Shown here: positions 1 through 7,921 of the stretch, piece after piece | Layout: each line of letters opens with the position of its first letter | Numbering within the stretch: the stretch's first letter is position 1 | NCBI GenBank assembly: GCA_964015035.1 | Contig: CAXHCA010000047.1 | Coordinates: 1 to 45,232 of the forward strand | Reading direction: 5' to 3' | From: BQJU01 sp964015035 | GTDB lineage: Bacteria > Bacteroidota > Bacteroidia > Chitinophagales > Saprospiraceae | DNA: 45,232 nt | The notes under the pieces: model-generated | Databases searched by the model: none | What the model saw: only the letters and a program-made list of their open reading frames with translations | What the model was told of the DNA's origin: nothing | Program-made: the position numbers and the translations under genes

Positions 1-5
1 TTTTT

Positions 6-41
6 AAAGGCCCATTTGCTTAAATTAGCAAATGGGCCTTT
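6..41 (+). terminator. Rho-independent terminator at left edge
   Basis: A perfect 15-bp inverted repeat (arms 6-20 and 27-41, 6-base loop) runs into pyrimidine-rich sequence and is preceded by a T run. It would end a gene lying left of the window and, with A/T on both sides, could work in both directions. The remaining 42-342 holds no gene; a weak TATCTTTT match to the -7 box TANNTTTG lies at 183-190. Confidence 0.75.
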
Positions 42-366
42 CTCGTTTATTGCCCGTGATTTACGGCAAAGGCTATAGCTTAAATCTTACCATTTTCCTA
101 AAAAATTGGACCAGCCTATCCCCTACTGCCGCTTAAAAATAAAACCTCATTCAAAAAATTATCATTTTTTTAACAGTTATATGTATCTTTTCCCAAAATT
201 TGCGTCAAAAGGGAATACATGATTCCGTTCCCAATTGGAGCAATTGATGCCAGATTTATAAAGGGTTGATAATCATATAACTATTTAACCCCGTAATTTG
301 GCGAAATTTACAAGCTGAGTAGATTAAAAACCTTGTTTTAGTTTGGAGCAAACGTGTAATAAAAGT

Positions 367-918
367 ATGCAAGACATTGAGGTAATTCACCATTACCTCG
401 AGACTCAGGCCTCTAAATGTTTTGGCCTGCTATATACACGTTATGCCGGGAAAATATACAGTAAGTGTATTTCCCTGCTAAAAGATGAAGCGATGGCGCA
501 GGATGCTACTCAGGAAGTTTTTACCAAAATTTTTCTCAACCTTTCAAGATTTGGAGAAAAATCGAGGTTTTCAACTTGGGTGTATTCTATTACCTACAAT
601 TACTGTATCGATTTCATCCGGAGAAAGAAAAAACAAAATAACCTATTCTCTGACGAAATCGAAAATGCACCGGATTTAGCTGATGACGTCCCCGATGAAG
701 CATTGCTTCAAATGGAGGTCCAGCAGCTGAAAAAAGTATTAGAAGAAGTAGCAGATGGAGATCGGGCAATCCTATTGATGAAATATCAGGATGATATGTC
801 CATTAAAGAGATAGCAGACATTCTCGGGAAGACAGAAAGTGCTGTTAAAATGCAACTCAAGCGTGCCAAAGAAAGAGCACAACGCTTGAGGGCTGAATTA
901 TTTCCCGAAAATATCTAA
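367..918 (+). CDS. ECF-type RNA polymerase sigma-70 factor
   Basis: About 183 residues. Region 2 lies in roughly the first 90 residues: FGLLYTRYAGKIY, then DATQEVFTKIFLNLSRF, then FSTWVYSITYNYCIDFIRRKKK-type motifs for core and -10 binding. Region 4 is a C-terminal helix-turn-helix (DRAILLMKYQDDMSIKEIA, then TESAVKMQLKRAKERA). There is no sigma 1.1 or 3 region, as expected for the ECF group. It directs RNA polymerase to a small regulon. I chose ATG at 367; an in-frame TTG at 343 would add eight residues and cannot be excluded. It heads an operon with the small protein at 932 (13-base gap) and the MscS-like channel at 1268. No transmembrane anti-sigma factor is visible next to it, so how it is held inactive is not evident here. 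Confidence 0.9.
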   Translation: MQDIEVIHHYLETQASKCFGLLYTRYAGKIYSKCISLLKDEAMAQDATQEVFTKIFLNLSRFGEKSRFSTWVYSITYNYCIDFIRRKKKQNNLFSDEIENAPDLADDVPDEALLQMEVQQLKKVLEEVADGDRAILLMKYQDDMSIKEIADILGKTESAVKMQLKRAKERAQRLRAELFPENI

Positions 919-931
919 TGTGTAGAATGCT

Positions 932-1243
932 ATGAACAATTTTCAACGTTTACAGGAACAACAAGAGGAGGAGTTTTATACTGAAGCTCGTCATGATCAG
1001 CTTCGCAATGGTCTCCATCATACACTAGGTACGTTCCGATTTATCGGACAAGTAATAGATATCTATCTGCCACGTGTAGTGGATATGTTGATCGTAGCCA
1101 CCGGTGGTACCTCAACCCCGGATAAAGAGGCTGGTCTATCGGGTATTCGTAGGCATAGCCAAGATCCCTCATCGGGACCGGTTGTGGATATAAGAAATCA
1201 GGGACCAACGAGCCCGGATGGAGACCTTGATCCCCCTAGATGA
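932..1243 (+). CDS. Small hypothetical protein in the sigma-factor operon
   Basis: 103 residues that I do not recognise. The N-terminal third is charged and glutamine/glutamate rich. A moderately hydrophobic stretch follows at about residues 35-57 (FIGQVIDIYLPRVVDMLIVA), long enough for an amphipathic helix or weak membrane segment. The tail is polar and Gly/Pro/Asp rich, probably disordered, and ends in PPR. It starts 13 bases after the sigma-factor stop and ends 24 bases before the channel gene, so co-transcription is very likely. Its position suggests an accessory or regulator of the sigma factor, but it lacks any known anti-sigma signature. Confidence 0.65.
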   Translation: MNNFQRLQEQQEEEFYTEARHDQLRNGLHHTLGTFRFIGQVIDIYLPRVVDMLIVATGGTSTPDKEAGLSGIRRHSQDPSSGPVVDIRNQGPTSPDGDLDPPR

Positions 1244-1267
1244 TTTAATTACACTTAAAACTTAACG

Positions 1268-2083
1268 ATGAAGGACTTTACACTCATCGGTATTCTGCAA
1301 GAGCAATTGGCAAACCTGGCACAAATTATACCCAATTTGGTGGGTGCCCTTGCCATATTTTTCGTCGGCTGGTTTATTGCTAAATTGGTGGCACGGATCA
1401 TCAAAAAGTTACTGGCAAGTATTGGCATTGATACGCTTGCCGAAAAGCTCAATGAGATCGAAATTGTAGATAAGTCCAATATCAAAATTATTCCTAGTGT
1501 GTTGATATCCAGGATTTTGTACTACTTGATCCTGTTTGTCTCAATCATGGCCGCCACCGATGTGCTGGGGATGAAGGCATTATCCGATCTCATGACCAGC
1601 ATCATGAATTATATCCCCAATTTGATCTCAGCCTTGATTGTGCTGATCATTGGGGTGGTGATTGCTGATTTTTTGAAAAAAATTGTACAAACCACCTGCG
1701 ATTCTCTGGGTATACCCGCCTCAAAGATGATCGCCAATCTCGTCTTCTATTTCGTTTTTCTCAATGTGATTATGATCACCCTGAAGCAGGCAAACCTGCA
1801 AACAGATTTTATTGAAACCAATATTTCCATTATTCTGGCAGGGGTTATTCTAGCCTTCGCTATTGGCTATGGGTTAGCGTCTAGAGGATTAATGTCCAAT
1901 ATGTTATCCTCTTTTTATAATAAAGAAAAAGTCAAGGTGGGAGATACTATTGTGATTAATGGAACCCAGGGAAAGGTCATCGAAATTGGAAATACAAATC
2001 TTACTTTACAGGCGGACGATCGGAAAATTATGATTCCACTTTATAAGCTGACGTCGGAAAATATAGAGATTTTGGATAAATAA
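1268..2083 (+). CDS. MscS-family mechanosensitive channel / conserved TM-helix protein
   Basis: 271 residues, inner-membrane channel protein. An N-terminal hydrophobic helix (about 17-45, with NLVGALAIFFVGWFIAK) matches the conserved TM-helix repeat of small MscS relatives. More hydrophobic helices follow at about 78-100, 118-137 and 155-180. The pore-lining and beta-domain part is at about 185-268: a glycine/alanine-rich helix (LAFAIGYGLASRG) followed by VKVGDTIVINGTQGKVIEIG, which is the MscS beta barrel motif. The family opens under membrane tension or is tied to envelope stress. Its place behind an ECF sigma factor fits an envelope-stress operon, which is inference. No cytoplasmic extension is present, so it is on the short side for MscS. 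Confidence 0.85.
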   Translation: MKDFTLIGILQEQLANLAQIIPNLVGALAIFFVGWFIAKLVARIIKKLLASIGIDTLAEKLNEIEIVDKSNIKIIPSVLISRILYYLILFVSIMAATDVLGMKALSDLMTSIMNYIPNLISALIVLIIGVVIADFLKKIVQTTCDSLGIPASKMIANLVFYFVFLNVIMITLKQANLQTDFIETNISIILAGVILAFAIGYGLASRGLMSNMLSSFYNKEKVKVGDTIVINGTQGKVIEIGNTNLTLQADDRKIMIPLYKLTSENIEILDK

Positions 2084-2244
2084 TTGTTTTTACTTACCTA
2101 ATATTAGGGTACTAAAAAAAGGCATTCCTGCTTCCGGGAACTCAATTGTCCCTCACTTTCGTAAACATTAAAACCCAATAAGTTATTATAGTGGTCATCA
2201 CCACTTGACGATCTCCCTCGTTGGGAGGTTGAAGTAGTTATACA

Positions 2245-2274
2245 TTGCTCAAAACAATGGTTTTGACATTTTTG
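2245..2274 (+). promoter_or_regulatory. Predicted Bacteroidota-type promoter of the DUF3078 gene
   Basis: TTG at 2245-2247, a 19-base spacer, then CATTTTTG at 2267-2274, a 7-of-8 match to TANNTTTG. Transcription would start near 2281 and give a leader of about 30 bases to the ATG at 2311. This argues that the in-frame TTG at 2245 is a promoter element and not a start codon. Two short hairpins (AGTGGT/ACCACT and CTCCC/GGGAG) lie just upstream at about 2190-2228. Confidence 0.45.
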
Positions 2275-2310
2275 CTAACGTTGTATTTTATTAACAAAAT
2301 ATTGAAAATA

Positions 2311-3342
2311 ATGAAGAAGTATCTTTACAGTCTGATCGTCTTCACACTATTCTTTGTTGTCAACATGAATCCACTTGTTGCTCAGGAGGAGGAAAAAAAA
2401 GAGGTAGAAGAAGGCTGGAAAAGTGGAGCTGGTATCGGCTTGGATTTTGCGCAACTCTTTCAATTAAATCCAAAACAAGGTGCCGGCTTGAATAGAATTG
2501 GCTTCGGTGGAGCGACCAACTTTTTTGCCAATTACAGAAAGGACCGCCTGGCGTGGGACAACCTTGCCTCCTGGCAGTTTGGCGTACAACGCCTTGGTGC
2601 AGGGGTCATCGCTCAAGGTTCCAATACGGCGAAAATTCCGTTCCAAAAATCAATCGATGAGCTACGCCTGAATTCAAAAGTGGGTTATGCCACCTCGGAA
2701 AATTCTAACCTCTTTTATGCAGCAGATCTATCTTTTCTAAGCCAGGTGACTCCGACTTATGACAACGCTGATTATGCAGGTAACTTCCTTAGTGATGTAT
2801 TTGGCAATAGCCGTCAATTGTCTAAATTGTTTTCACCCGCTACCGTTATTCTCTCGCTCGGTATGAACTACAAGCCGAACGATAAATTGAGTATCTACTA
2901 TTCTCCACTGGGAGCGAAGTGGATTATTGTAGCTGATGACTCCATTGCGGCCAGAGGAGTACATGGTAATCCAGTAGAAGGCCCTCTAGGGCCAGATGGC
3001 CTTTACATCGACTACAAAAACGTAGATAGCCAACTGGGCTCATTGATTAAACTTAATTATGCTGATAAATACTTTAAAGATAAAGCCACCTTTACCTCAG
3101 TATTGTCACTGTATTCTAACTATCTGAAAAAACCTGAAAACATTGATGTTGATTGGACCAACGAATTTGCCGTGAGCATCGCAAAAGGGCTGCAGCTGGC
3201 CATAACCGTTAATGTTTTTTACGACGATGATGTCAATGTACAAATTACCGATAACGATCAACCCAACGGAGTCAAGCCTTACCTCGGGAAAAGGGTGAGC
3301 CTGACAGAACAATTGCTTATCAAGTACAATCTGACGTTTTAA
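2311..3342 (+). CDS. DUF3078 domain-containing envelope protein
   Basis: 343 residues. The N-terminal signal peptide (MKKYLYSLIVFTLFFVV, cleavage probably after the LVAQ motif near residue 25) sends it out of the cytoplasm. The rest has the alternating polar/aromatic pattern of outer-membrane beta strands and the DUF3078 pattern: WKSGAGIGLDFAQLFQL near the start, RKDRLAWDN, KSIDELRLNSKVGYA, then a strand-rich C-terminus ending in phenylalanine (KYNLTF), typical of outer-membrane beta barrels. The family is widespread in Bacteroidota with no defined role. I chose ATG 2311 over upstream in-frame codons because the signal peptide then starts cleanly and a promoter lies just in front. It is a separate unit, with its own terminator at 3376. 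Confidence 0.8.
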   Translation: MKKYLYSLIVFTLFFVVNMNPLVAQEEEKKEVEEGWKSGAGIGLDFAQLFQLNPKQGAGLNRIGFGGATNFFANYRKDRLAWDNLASWQFGVQRLGAGVIAQGSNTAKIPFQKSIDELRLNSKVGYATSENSNLFYAADLSFLSQVTPTYDNADYAGNFLSDVFGNSRQLSKLFSPATVILSLGMNYKPNDKLSIYYSPLGAKWIIVADDSIAARGVHGNPVEGPLGPDGLYIDYKNVDSQLGSLIKLNYADKYFKDKATFTSVLSLYSNYLKKPENIDVDWTNEFAVSIAKGLQLAITVNVFYDDDVNVQITDNDQPNGVKPYLGKRVSLTEQLLIKYNLTF

Positions 3343-3375
3343 AAAGATTGGTCAAAACGAATATATATTTCCTAA

Positions 3376-3412
3376 GCAAAGCCTGTCCCTCGGACGGGCT
3401 TTGCGGTTTTTT
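3376..3412 (+). terminator. Rho-independent terminator after the DUF3078 gene
   Basis: A 13-bp stem (3376-3388 with 3392-3404, one G-U type pair, 3-base loop) is followed by a run of six T at 3407-3412. It separates the DUF3078 gene from polA. Confidence 0.85.
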
Positions 3413-3500
3413 ACCGAAATCTATTCTACACATTGCTCAGCCAAAATTCGGCACGGTTGCCCGAATTTCCCTATCTTGTTTTTCCAAATAAAAAGAACCA

Positions 3501-6299
3501 ATGTCAGATAAAAAGCTCTTCCTGCTTGATGGGCACGCGCTGGTCTACCGAGCTCATTTTGCGTTTATTTCCCGACCATTGATTAACTCCAAAGGATTTA
3601 ATACCTCGGCTATTACGGGCTTTACCCGCACACTGTGGGACCTCATGCAAAAGCAAGGCCCTACCCATATAGCCGTGGCCTTTGATCCACATGGCACCGT
3701 ATTTCGCCACGAGATGTACGAGCCTTATAAGGCCAATCGCGAAGAGCAACCCGATGACATTCGCAATTCCTTTCCCTACATTCGACGCATTGTGGAGGGG
3801 TTTAATATTCCTATCGTTACGGTGGATAATTATGAAGCAGATGATGTGATCGGCACCTTGGCGAAACAGGCTGAAAAAGAGGGGTTTCAGGTATATATGG
3901 TTACACCCGACAAAGATTATTGCCAGTTAGTATCCGACAATATTTTTATGTATAAGCCGTCCCGTCAGGGAAATGGTATCGATATCTGGGGTGAAAAAGA
4001 AGTCTTAGAAAATTGGTCAATTCAGCGGGTAGATCAAGTCATTGATATGCTCGGTTTGATGGGTGATAGTGTGGATAATATTCCTGGCATTCCCGGTATC
4101 GGTCCGAAGACTGCTGTGAAGTTGCTAGCTCAATTTGATACCATTGAAGGCTTATTGGCCAACACTGATCAATTGAAGGGCAAGCAGAAGGAGAATGTGG
4201 AGAATTTTGCCGAGCAAGGCCTTTTGTCCAAAAAACTGGCCACCATTGATGTCAATGTCCCGATCCAATTTGATGCCAAACGGTACGAAATTGAACCCTT
4301 TAACCGCGAGGAATTGACCGAGGTTTTTAAAGAGTTGGAGTTTCGAACACTGGCGCAAAGTATTTTGGAAAGTGGAGAAAAGAAGGTGGTATCTCAGGTG
4401 GGAGCGCAAGGCAATTTGTTTGGAGAACCCGATACGGCACCACCACGTCGTAGTACCCAACCGGCGGCGCATTCTGTTGCAGAACACCACCTGGGAAATA
4501 CGGAGCATCAATACCATCTGACCAATACGCCGGAAAAAATTACCGCCCTAATAGAGCAATTGTCACAGCAAAAAATAATTTGTTTTGATACCGAAACCAC
4601 TGACATAGATGCCAATCAGGCAGAATTGGTGGGCATGTCTTTTTCCATCAAACCGGGGGAGGCTTATTACGTGCCCGTACCGGAAGAAAGAGCGGCTGCA
4701 GATGCTTTATTGGCGAAGTTTAAGCCCCTTTTTGAAAATGAAAGCATCGAAAAAATTGGACAAAATATCAAGTACGATGCGCTGGTTTTAAAATGGTACA
4801 ATATTATCTTAAAGGGTAAGTTTTTTGATACCATGGTGGTGCATTATCTGTTAGAACCAGAGTTGCGGCACAATATGGATTACCTCGCCGAGACTTACCT
4901 TAAATACAAGCCGGTATCCATTACCACCTTGATCGGGAAGAAAGGCAAGAATCAACTCAATATGCGGGATGTACCCGTGGAGAAGGTGTCGGATTATGCA
5001 GCGGAGGACGCCGATATTACGCTTCAATTGAAGGAGTTTTTAGCACCGAAACTGGAAGAAGCAGGATTGCAAAAACTCTATGCAGAACTGGAAGAACCGC
5101 TGATCAATGTATTGATCGACCTGGAGTACGAGGGCATCAATCTGAATGTGCCTTTTTTGGAGGCTTACGCTAAAGAGCTGGAAACTGAAATATTGGCTGC
5201 CGAGCAAAAAATCTATGATACGGCGGGCACCCGCTTTAATATTGCTTCCCCCAAGCAGGTAGGTGAAATACTGTTTGATAAAATGGAGATTCCCTATCGT
5301 TGGCGTAAGACTAAAACCGGCCAATATTCTACTGATGAGGAAAAGCTGACCGAACTGGCTCAGGAATTCCCAATTGTAGATGATATTTTACAATTTCGCG
5401 GATTATCCAAGTTGAAATCGACTTATGTGGATGCGCTACCCCGGATGGTCAATCCAAAGACGGGTCGCATTCATTCTTCTTTCAATCAAACCATTGCCGC
5501 TACCGGTCGTTTGAGTTCAAATAATCCCAACCTGCAAAATATTCCTATCCGCACACCGGAAGGCGCCAAGGTGCGACAGGCTTTTATCCCACGAGACAGC
5601 AATCACGTATTGTTGGCGGCGGATTATTCACAGATAGAACTGCGGCTCATTGCGGAAATTAGCGGGGATAAAAATATGTTGGAAGCTTTTCAGCAAAACC
5701 TCGATATTCACCGGGCTACGGCGGCAGGCATCTTTGATGTACCCTATGATGAGGTCAACAAGGAGCAGCGCTACCGGGCCAAGACGGTCAATTTTAGTAT
5801 TACCTACGGTGCGGGAGCTACCAACCTTTCCCGCCAGTTGGGCATCAAACGCAGTGAAGCCAGCGCCATTATTGAGCAGTATTTCAAACAATACGAAGGG
5901 CTGAAAAAATACATGGATGAGGTGGTAGAAAAAGCTCGTAAAGATGGATTTGTCACCACTTTGATGGGGCGGAAACGCTACCTACGGGACATCAACTCCA
6001 AGAGTTCGCTGGCCCGTAGCAATGCGGAACGTATAGCCATTAATACCCCTATTCAAGGGACCGCTGCGGATATGATTAAAGTGGCCATGATCAACGTGCA
6101 CGAGGCATTGCGACAAGGCAAATTCAAAACCAAAATGATCTTACAAGTGCACGACGAATTGGTCTTCGATGTACCAAAGGAAGAGTTGGAAGTAGTAAGG
6201 CCTATTATCGAAGAAAAAATGAAAAACACTATTCCCAACCTTAAGGTCCCTATTTTAGTAGGTATGGATGCCGGCGAAAATTGGTTGGAAGCACATTAA
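3501..6299 (+). CDS. polA: DNA polymerase I
   Basis: 932 residues, the usual length for the full three-domain enzyme. It removes RNA primers and fills gaps in replication and repair. Residues 1 to about 290 form the 5' nuclease (LLDGHALVYRAHFAF, NYEADDVIGTLA, TPDKDYCQLV, then the helix-hairpin-helix IPGIPGIGPKTAVKLL). At about 340-510 lies a 3'-5' proofreading exonuclease with its acidic residues kept: FDTETTD (D363, E365), IGQNIKYDAL and YAAEDADIT. Residues 540-932 are the family A polymerase: RLSSNNPNLQNIP, motif A DYSQIELR (D708), the O-helix RYRAKTVNFSITYGAG and motif C QVHDELVFD (D885, E886). All three activities therefore look intact. The acyltransferase gene starts 63 bases downstream on the same strand. 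Confidence 0.98.
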   Translation: MSDKKLFLLDGHALVYRAHFAFISRPLINSKGFNTSAITGFTRTLWDLMQKQGPTHIAVAFDPHGTVFRHEMYEPYKANREEQPDDIRNSFPYIRRIVEGFNIPIVTVDNYEADDVIGTLAKQAEKEGFQVYMVTPDKDYCQLVSDNIFMYKPSRQGNGIDIWGEKEVLENWSIQRVDQVIDMLGLMGDSVDNIPGIPGIGPKTAVKLLAQFDTIEGLLANTDQLKGKQKENVENFAEQGLLSKKLATIDVNVPIQFDAKRYEIEPFNREELTEVFKELEFRTLAQSILESGEKKVVSQVGAQGNLFGEPDTAPPRRSTQPAAHSVAEHHLGNTEHQYHLTNTPEKITALIEQLSQQKIICFDTETTDIDANQAELVGMSFSIKPGEAYYVPVPEERAAADALLAKFKPLFENESIEKIGQNIKYDALVLKWYNIILKGKFFDTMVVHYLLEPELRHNMDYLAETYLKYKPVSITTLIGKKGKNQLNMRDVPVEKVSDYAAEDADITLQLKEFLAPKLEEAGLQKLYAELEEPLINVLIDLEYEGINLNVPFLEAYAKELETEILAAEQKIYDTAGTRFNIASPKQVGEILFDKMEIPYRWRKTKTGQYSTDEEKLTELAQEFPIVDDILQFRGLSKLKSTYVDALPRMVNPKTGRIHSSFNQTIAATGRLSSNNPNLQNIPIRTPEGAKVRQAFIPRDSNHVLLAADYSQIELRLIAEISGDKNMLEAFQQNLDIHRATAAGIFDVPYDEVNKEQRYRAKTVNFSITYGAGATNLSRQLGIKRSEASAIIEQYFKQYEGLKKYMDEVVEKARKDGFVTTLMGRKRYLRDINSKSSLARSNAERIAINTPIQGTAADMIKVAMINVHEALRQGKFKTKMILQVHDELVFDVPKEELEVVRPIIEEKMKNTIPNLKVPILVGMDAGENWLEAH

Positions 6300-6362
6300 T
6301 TAAAAAGGTTCTTAGACAACACCAGTGGTCAAAAATGAACTTAAAATCGTCTTAGCAATAGT

Positions 6363-7295
6363 ATGAAATTTGAACAGCCTATCCCAGTTGAAGAAATTGC
6401 GCAGAAAATTGGCGCAAAAATAATTGGTAGTAAGACACTGATGGCTACGGGCATTAATGAAATTCACCAGGTGGAAGCCGGAGACATCACCTTTGTTGAT
6501 GTAGAGAAGTATTTTAATAAATCGCTTAACTCGGCGGCGACCATTATTATCCTGAATAAGAAGACTAAATGCCCTAAAGGCAAGGCACTCTTGCTTTGTG
6601 ATGATCCATTTTTGGCTTACAATCAACTGATCCTTGAGCAGCGTCCACTGCGTCCACTTACAGAAACAATTAGCTCCGCAGCCGAGATTCACCCTACTGC
6701 TCATATTGAACCTAATGTAGTGATTGGGCCAGATGTCAAAATTGGAGCTCATTCACACATTCAAGCCAATGTGGTTATTTCAGAACACACCACAATCGGA
6801 GCACATGTGACTATACAATCCGGGTGCATTATTGGAACGGAAGCTTTTTACTTTAAACGCACATCGGATGGATACGAGAAGTGGCGTTCGGGCGGTCGGG
6901 TCATCATTGAAGACCATGTGGAGATCGGTGCAGGGTGTACGATCAATAAAGGTGTTTCCGGAGATACGGTAATTGGAGAAGGCAGTAAGCTGGATTGTCA
7001 GATTCACATTGGGCATGATGTGAAAGTGGGCAAGCGTTGCCTGATTGCAGGACAGGTGGGAATTGGTGGCAATACCGAACTGGGGAATGAAGTTGTGCTC
7101 TATGGACAAGTTGGTATTGTAAACAACCTCAAAATTGGGGCCAATGCAGTTGTGTTAGCCGGTGCCGGGGTGACCAAAGACTTAGAGGCGGGAAAAACCT
7201 ATTTTGGCTCGCCAGCCGCTGAAACCCGTACCAAATTTAGGGAGTTGGCGGCCTTGAGGCACTTACCGGAATTTTTTGCAAAATATTATGAATAA
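6363..7295 (+). CDS. lpxD: LpxD-like UDP-3-O-acylglucosamine N-acyltransferase
   Basis: 310 residues. An N-terminal uridine-binding-like domain (about 1-100) is followed by a left-handed parallel beta helix of hexapeptide repeats (about 105-275: IEPNVVIGPDVKIGAH and many similar) and a short helical tail. The family moves a hydroxyacyl chain from ACP onto the glucosamine amine in lipid A synthesis, on the inner side of the inner membrane. The LpxD signature is recognisable but altered: GRVIIEDHVEIGAGCTINKG replaces the usual TIDRG, and the region with the likely catalytic histidine reads CQIHIGHDVKVG. Bacteroidota often carry a second LpxD-like gene away from the main lpx cluster, and this divergent, somewhat short copy may be that one. 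Its acyl donor and exact substrate could differ. Confidence 0.75.
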   Translation: MKFEQPIPVEEIAQKIGAKIIGSKTLMATGINEIHQVEAGDITFVDVEKYFNKSLNSAATIIILNKKTKCPKGKALLLCDDPFLAYNQLILEQRPLRPLTETISSAAEIHPTAHIEPNVVIGPDVKIGAHSHIQANVVISEHTTIGAHVTIQSGCIIGTEAFYFKRTSDGYEKWRSGGRVIIEDHVEIGAGCTINKGVSGDTVIGEGSKLDCQIHIGHDVKVGKRCLIAGQVGIGGNTELGNEVVLYGQVGIVNNLKIGANAVVLAGAGVTKDLEAGKTYFGSPAAETRTKFRELAALRHLPEFFAKYYE

Positions 7296-7320
7296 TAACA
7301 AACGATAAGAAACTAAAAAA

Positions 7321-7352
7321 AGCTCCTGAAGTCAACTTCAGGAGCTTTTTTT
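7321..7352 (+). terminator. Bidirectional terminator between convergent genes
   Basis: An 11-bp perfect stem (7321-7331 with 7336-7346, 4-base loop) is flanked by A7 on the left and T7 on the right. It can end the acyltransferase transcript on the plus strand and the small T9SS gene on the minus strand. Confidence 0.9.
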
Positions 7353-7382
7353 AGCAATTGTAAACCTTGAATAATATTTACA

Positions 7383-7715
7383 TCAGCGTTTACTGACACG
7401 TTGCGTCGTCAGGATTTTATTTTTCTTATCGATTAATTGCACCAGATACATGCCTTTTGGCAAATCACCAACGTAATATTTTTCACCATCGATAAAATCG
7501 AATTTTTTCACTTCTCTACCTACGAGATTAAAGACCTTAATCTTTTTTACTTGATCATTTTCGTTAACACTGATATGGCTAGTAGCAGGATTGGGGAAAA
7601 TTTGTAATTCGATTCGGTCGGTTCTTTTGAGAGCTAGTCTTTCGCTAAAACTACTTTGAGAAAATACAACGTTGGTCAAACAAAAAAACAAGCACAGGAG
7701 TAACAATTGCTTCAT
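7383..7715 (-). CDS. Minimal T9SS type A sorting-domain protein
   Basis: 110 residues. A Sec signal peptide (MKQLLLLCLFFCLTNVVFS, cut near residue 20) is followed by only about 16 polar residues, and then directly by a type A sorting domain at about 37-110: IFPNPATSHISV, then IKVFNLVGREVKKFDF, DLPKGMYLVQL and the basic end VSKR. This domain normally targets cargo proteins across the outer membrane through T9SS and is often removed or used for attachment. Here almost no cargo is present. It may be a real small surface peptide, a decoy, or the remnant of a larger cargo gene. It stands alone between lpxD and thrS on the minus strand. Confidence 0.85.
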   Translation of the reverse strand: MKQLLLLCLFFCLTNVVFSQSSFSERLALKRTDRIELQIFPNPATSHISVNENDQVKKIKVFNLVGREVKKFDFIDGEKYYVGDLPKGMYLVQLIDKKNKILTTQRVSKR

Positions 7716-7921
7716 ATAAACTGGGAATTAATCGGTAAAGGTTTTATCACATATAATTTTTAATAATTAATAACTTATGCAAATTAACGTATAAATGTTA
7801 AAGTATCAAGTACAAACAACAATGTTTACAGAATATTTAACATTCTTTACATAATAAAGCAAAAAAAAGGCTGGAAAGTTCGTTATCGGCTCAATTTGAC
7901 CGATAACGAACGAGATTTATT

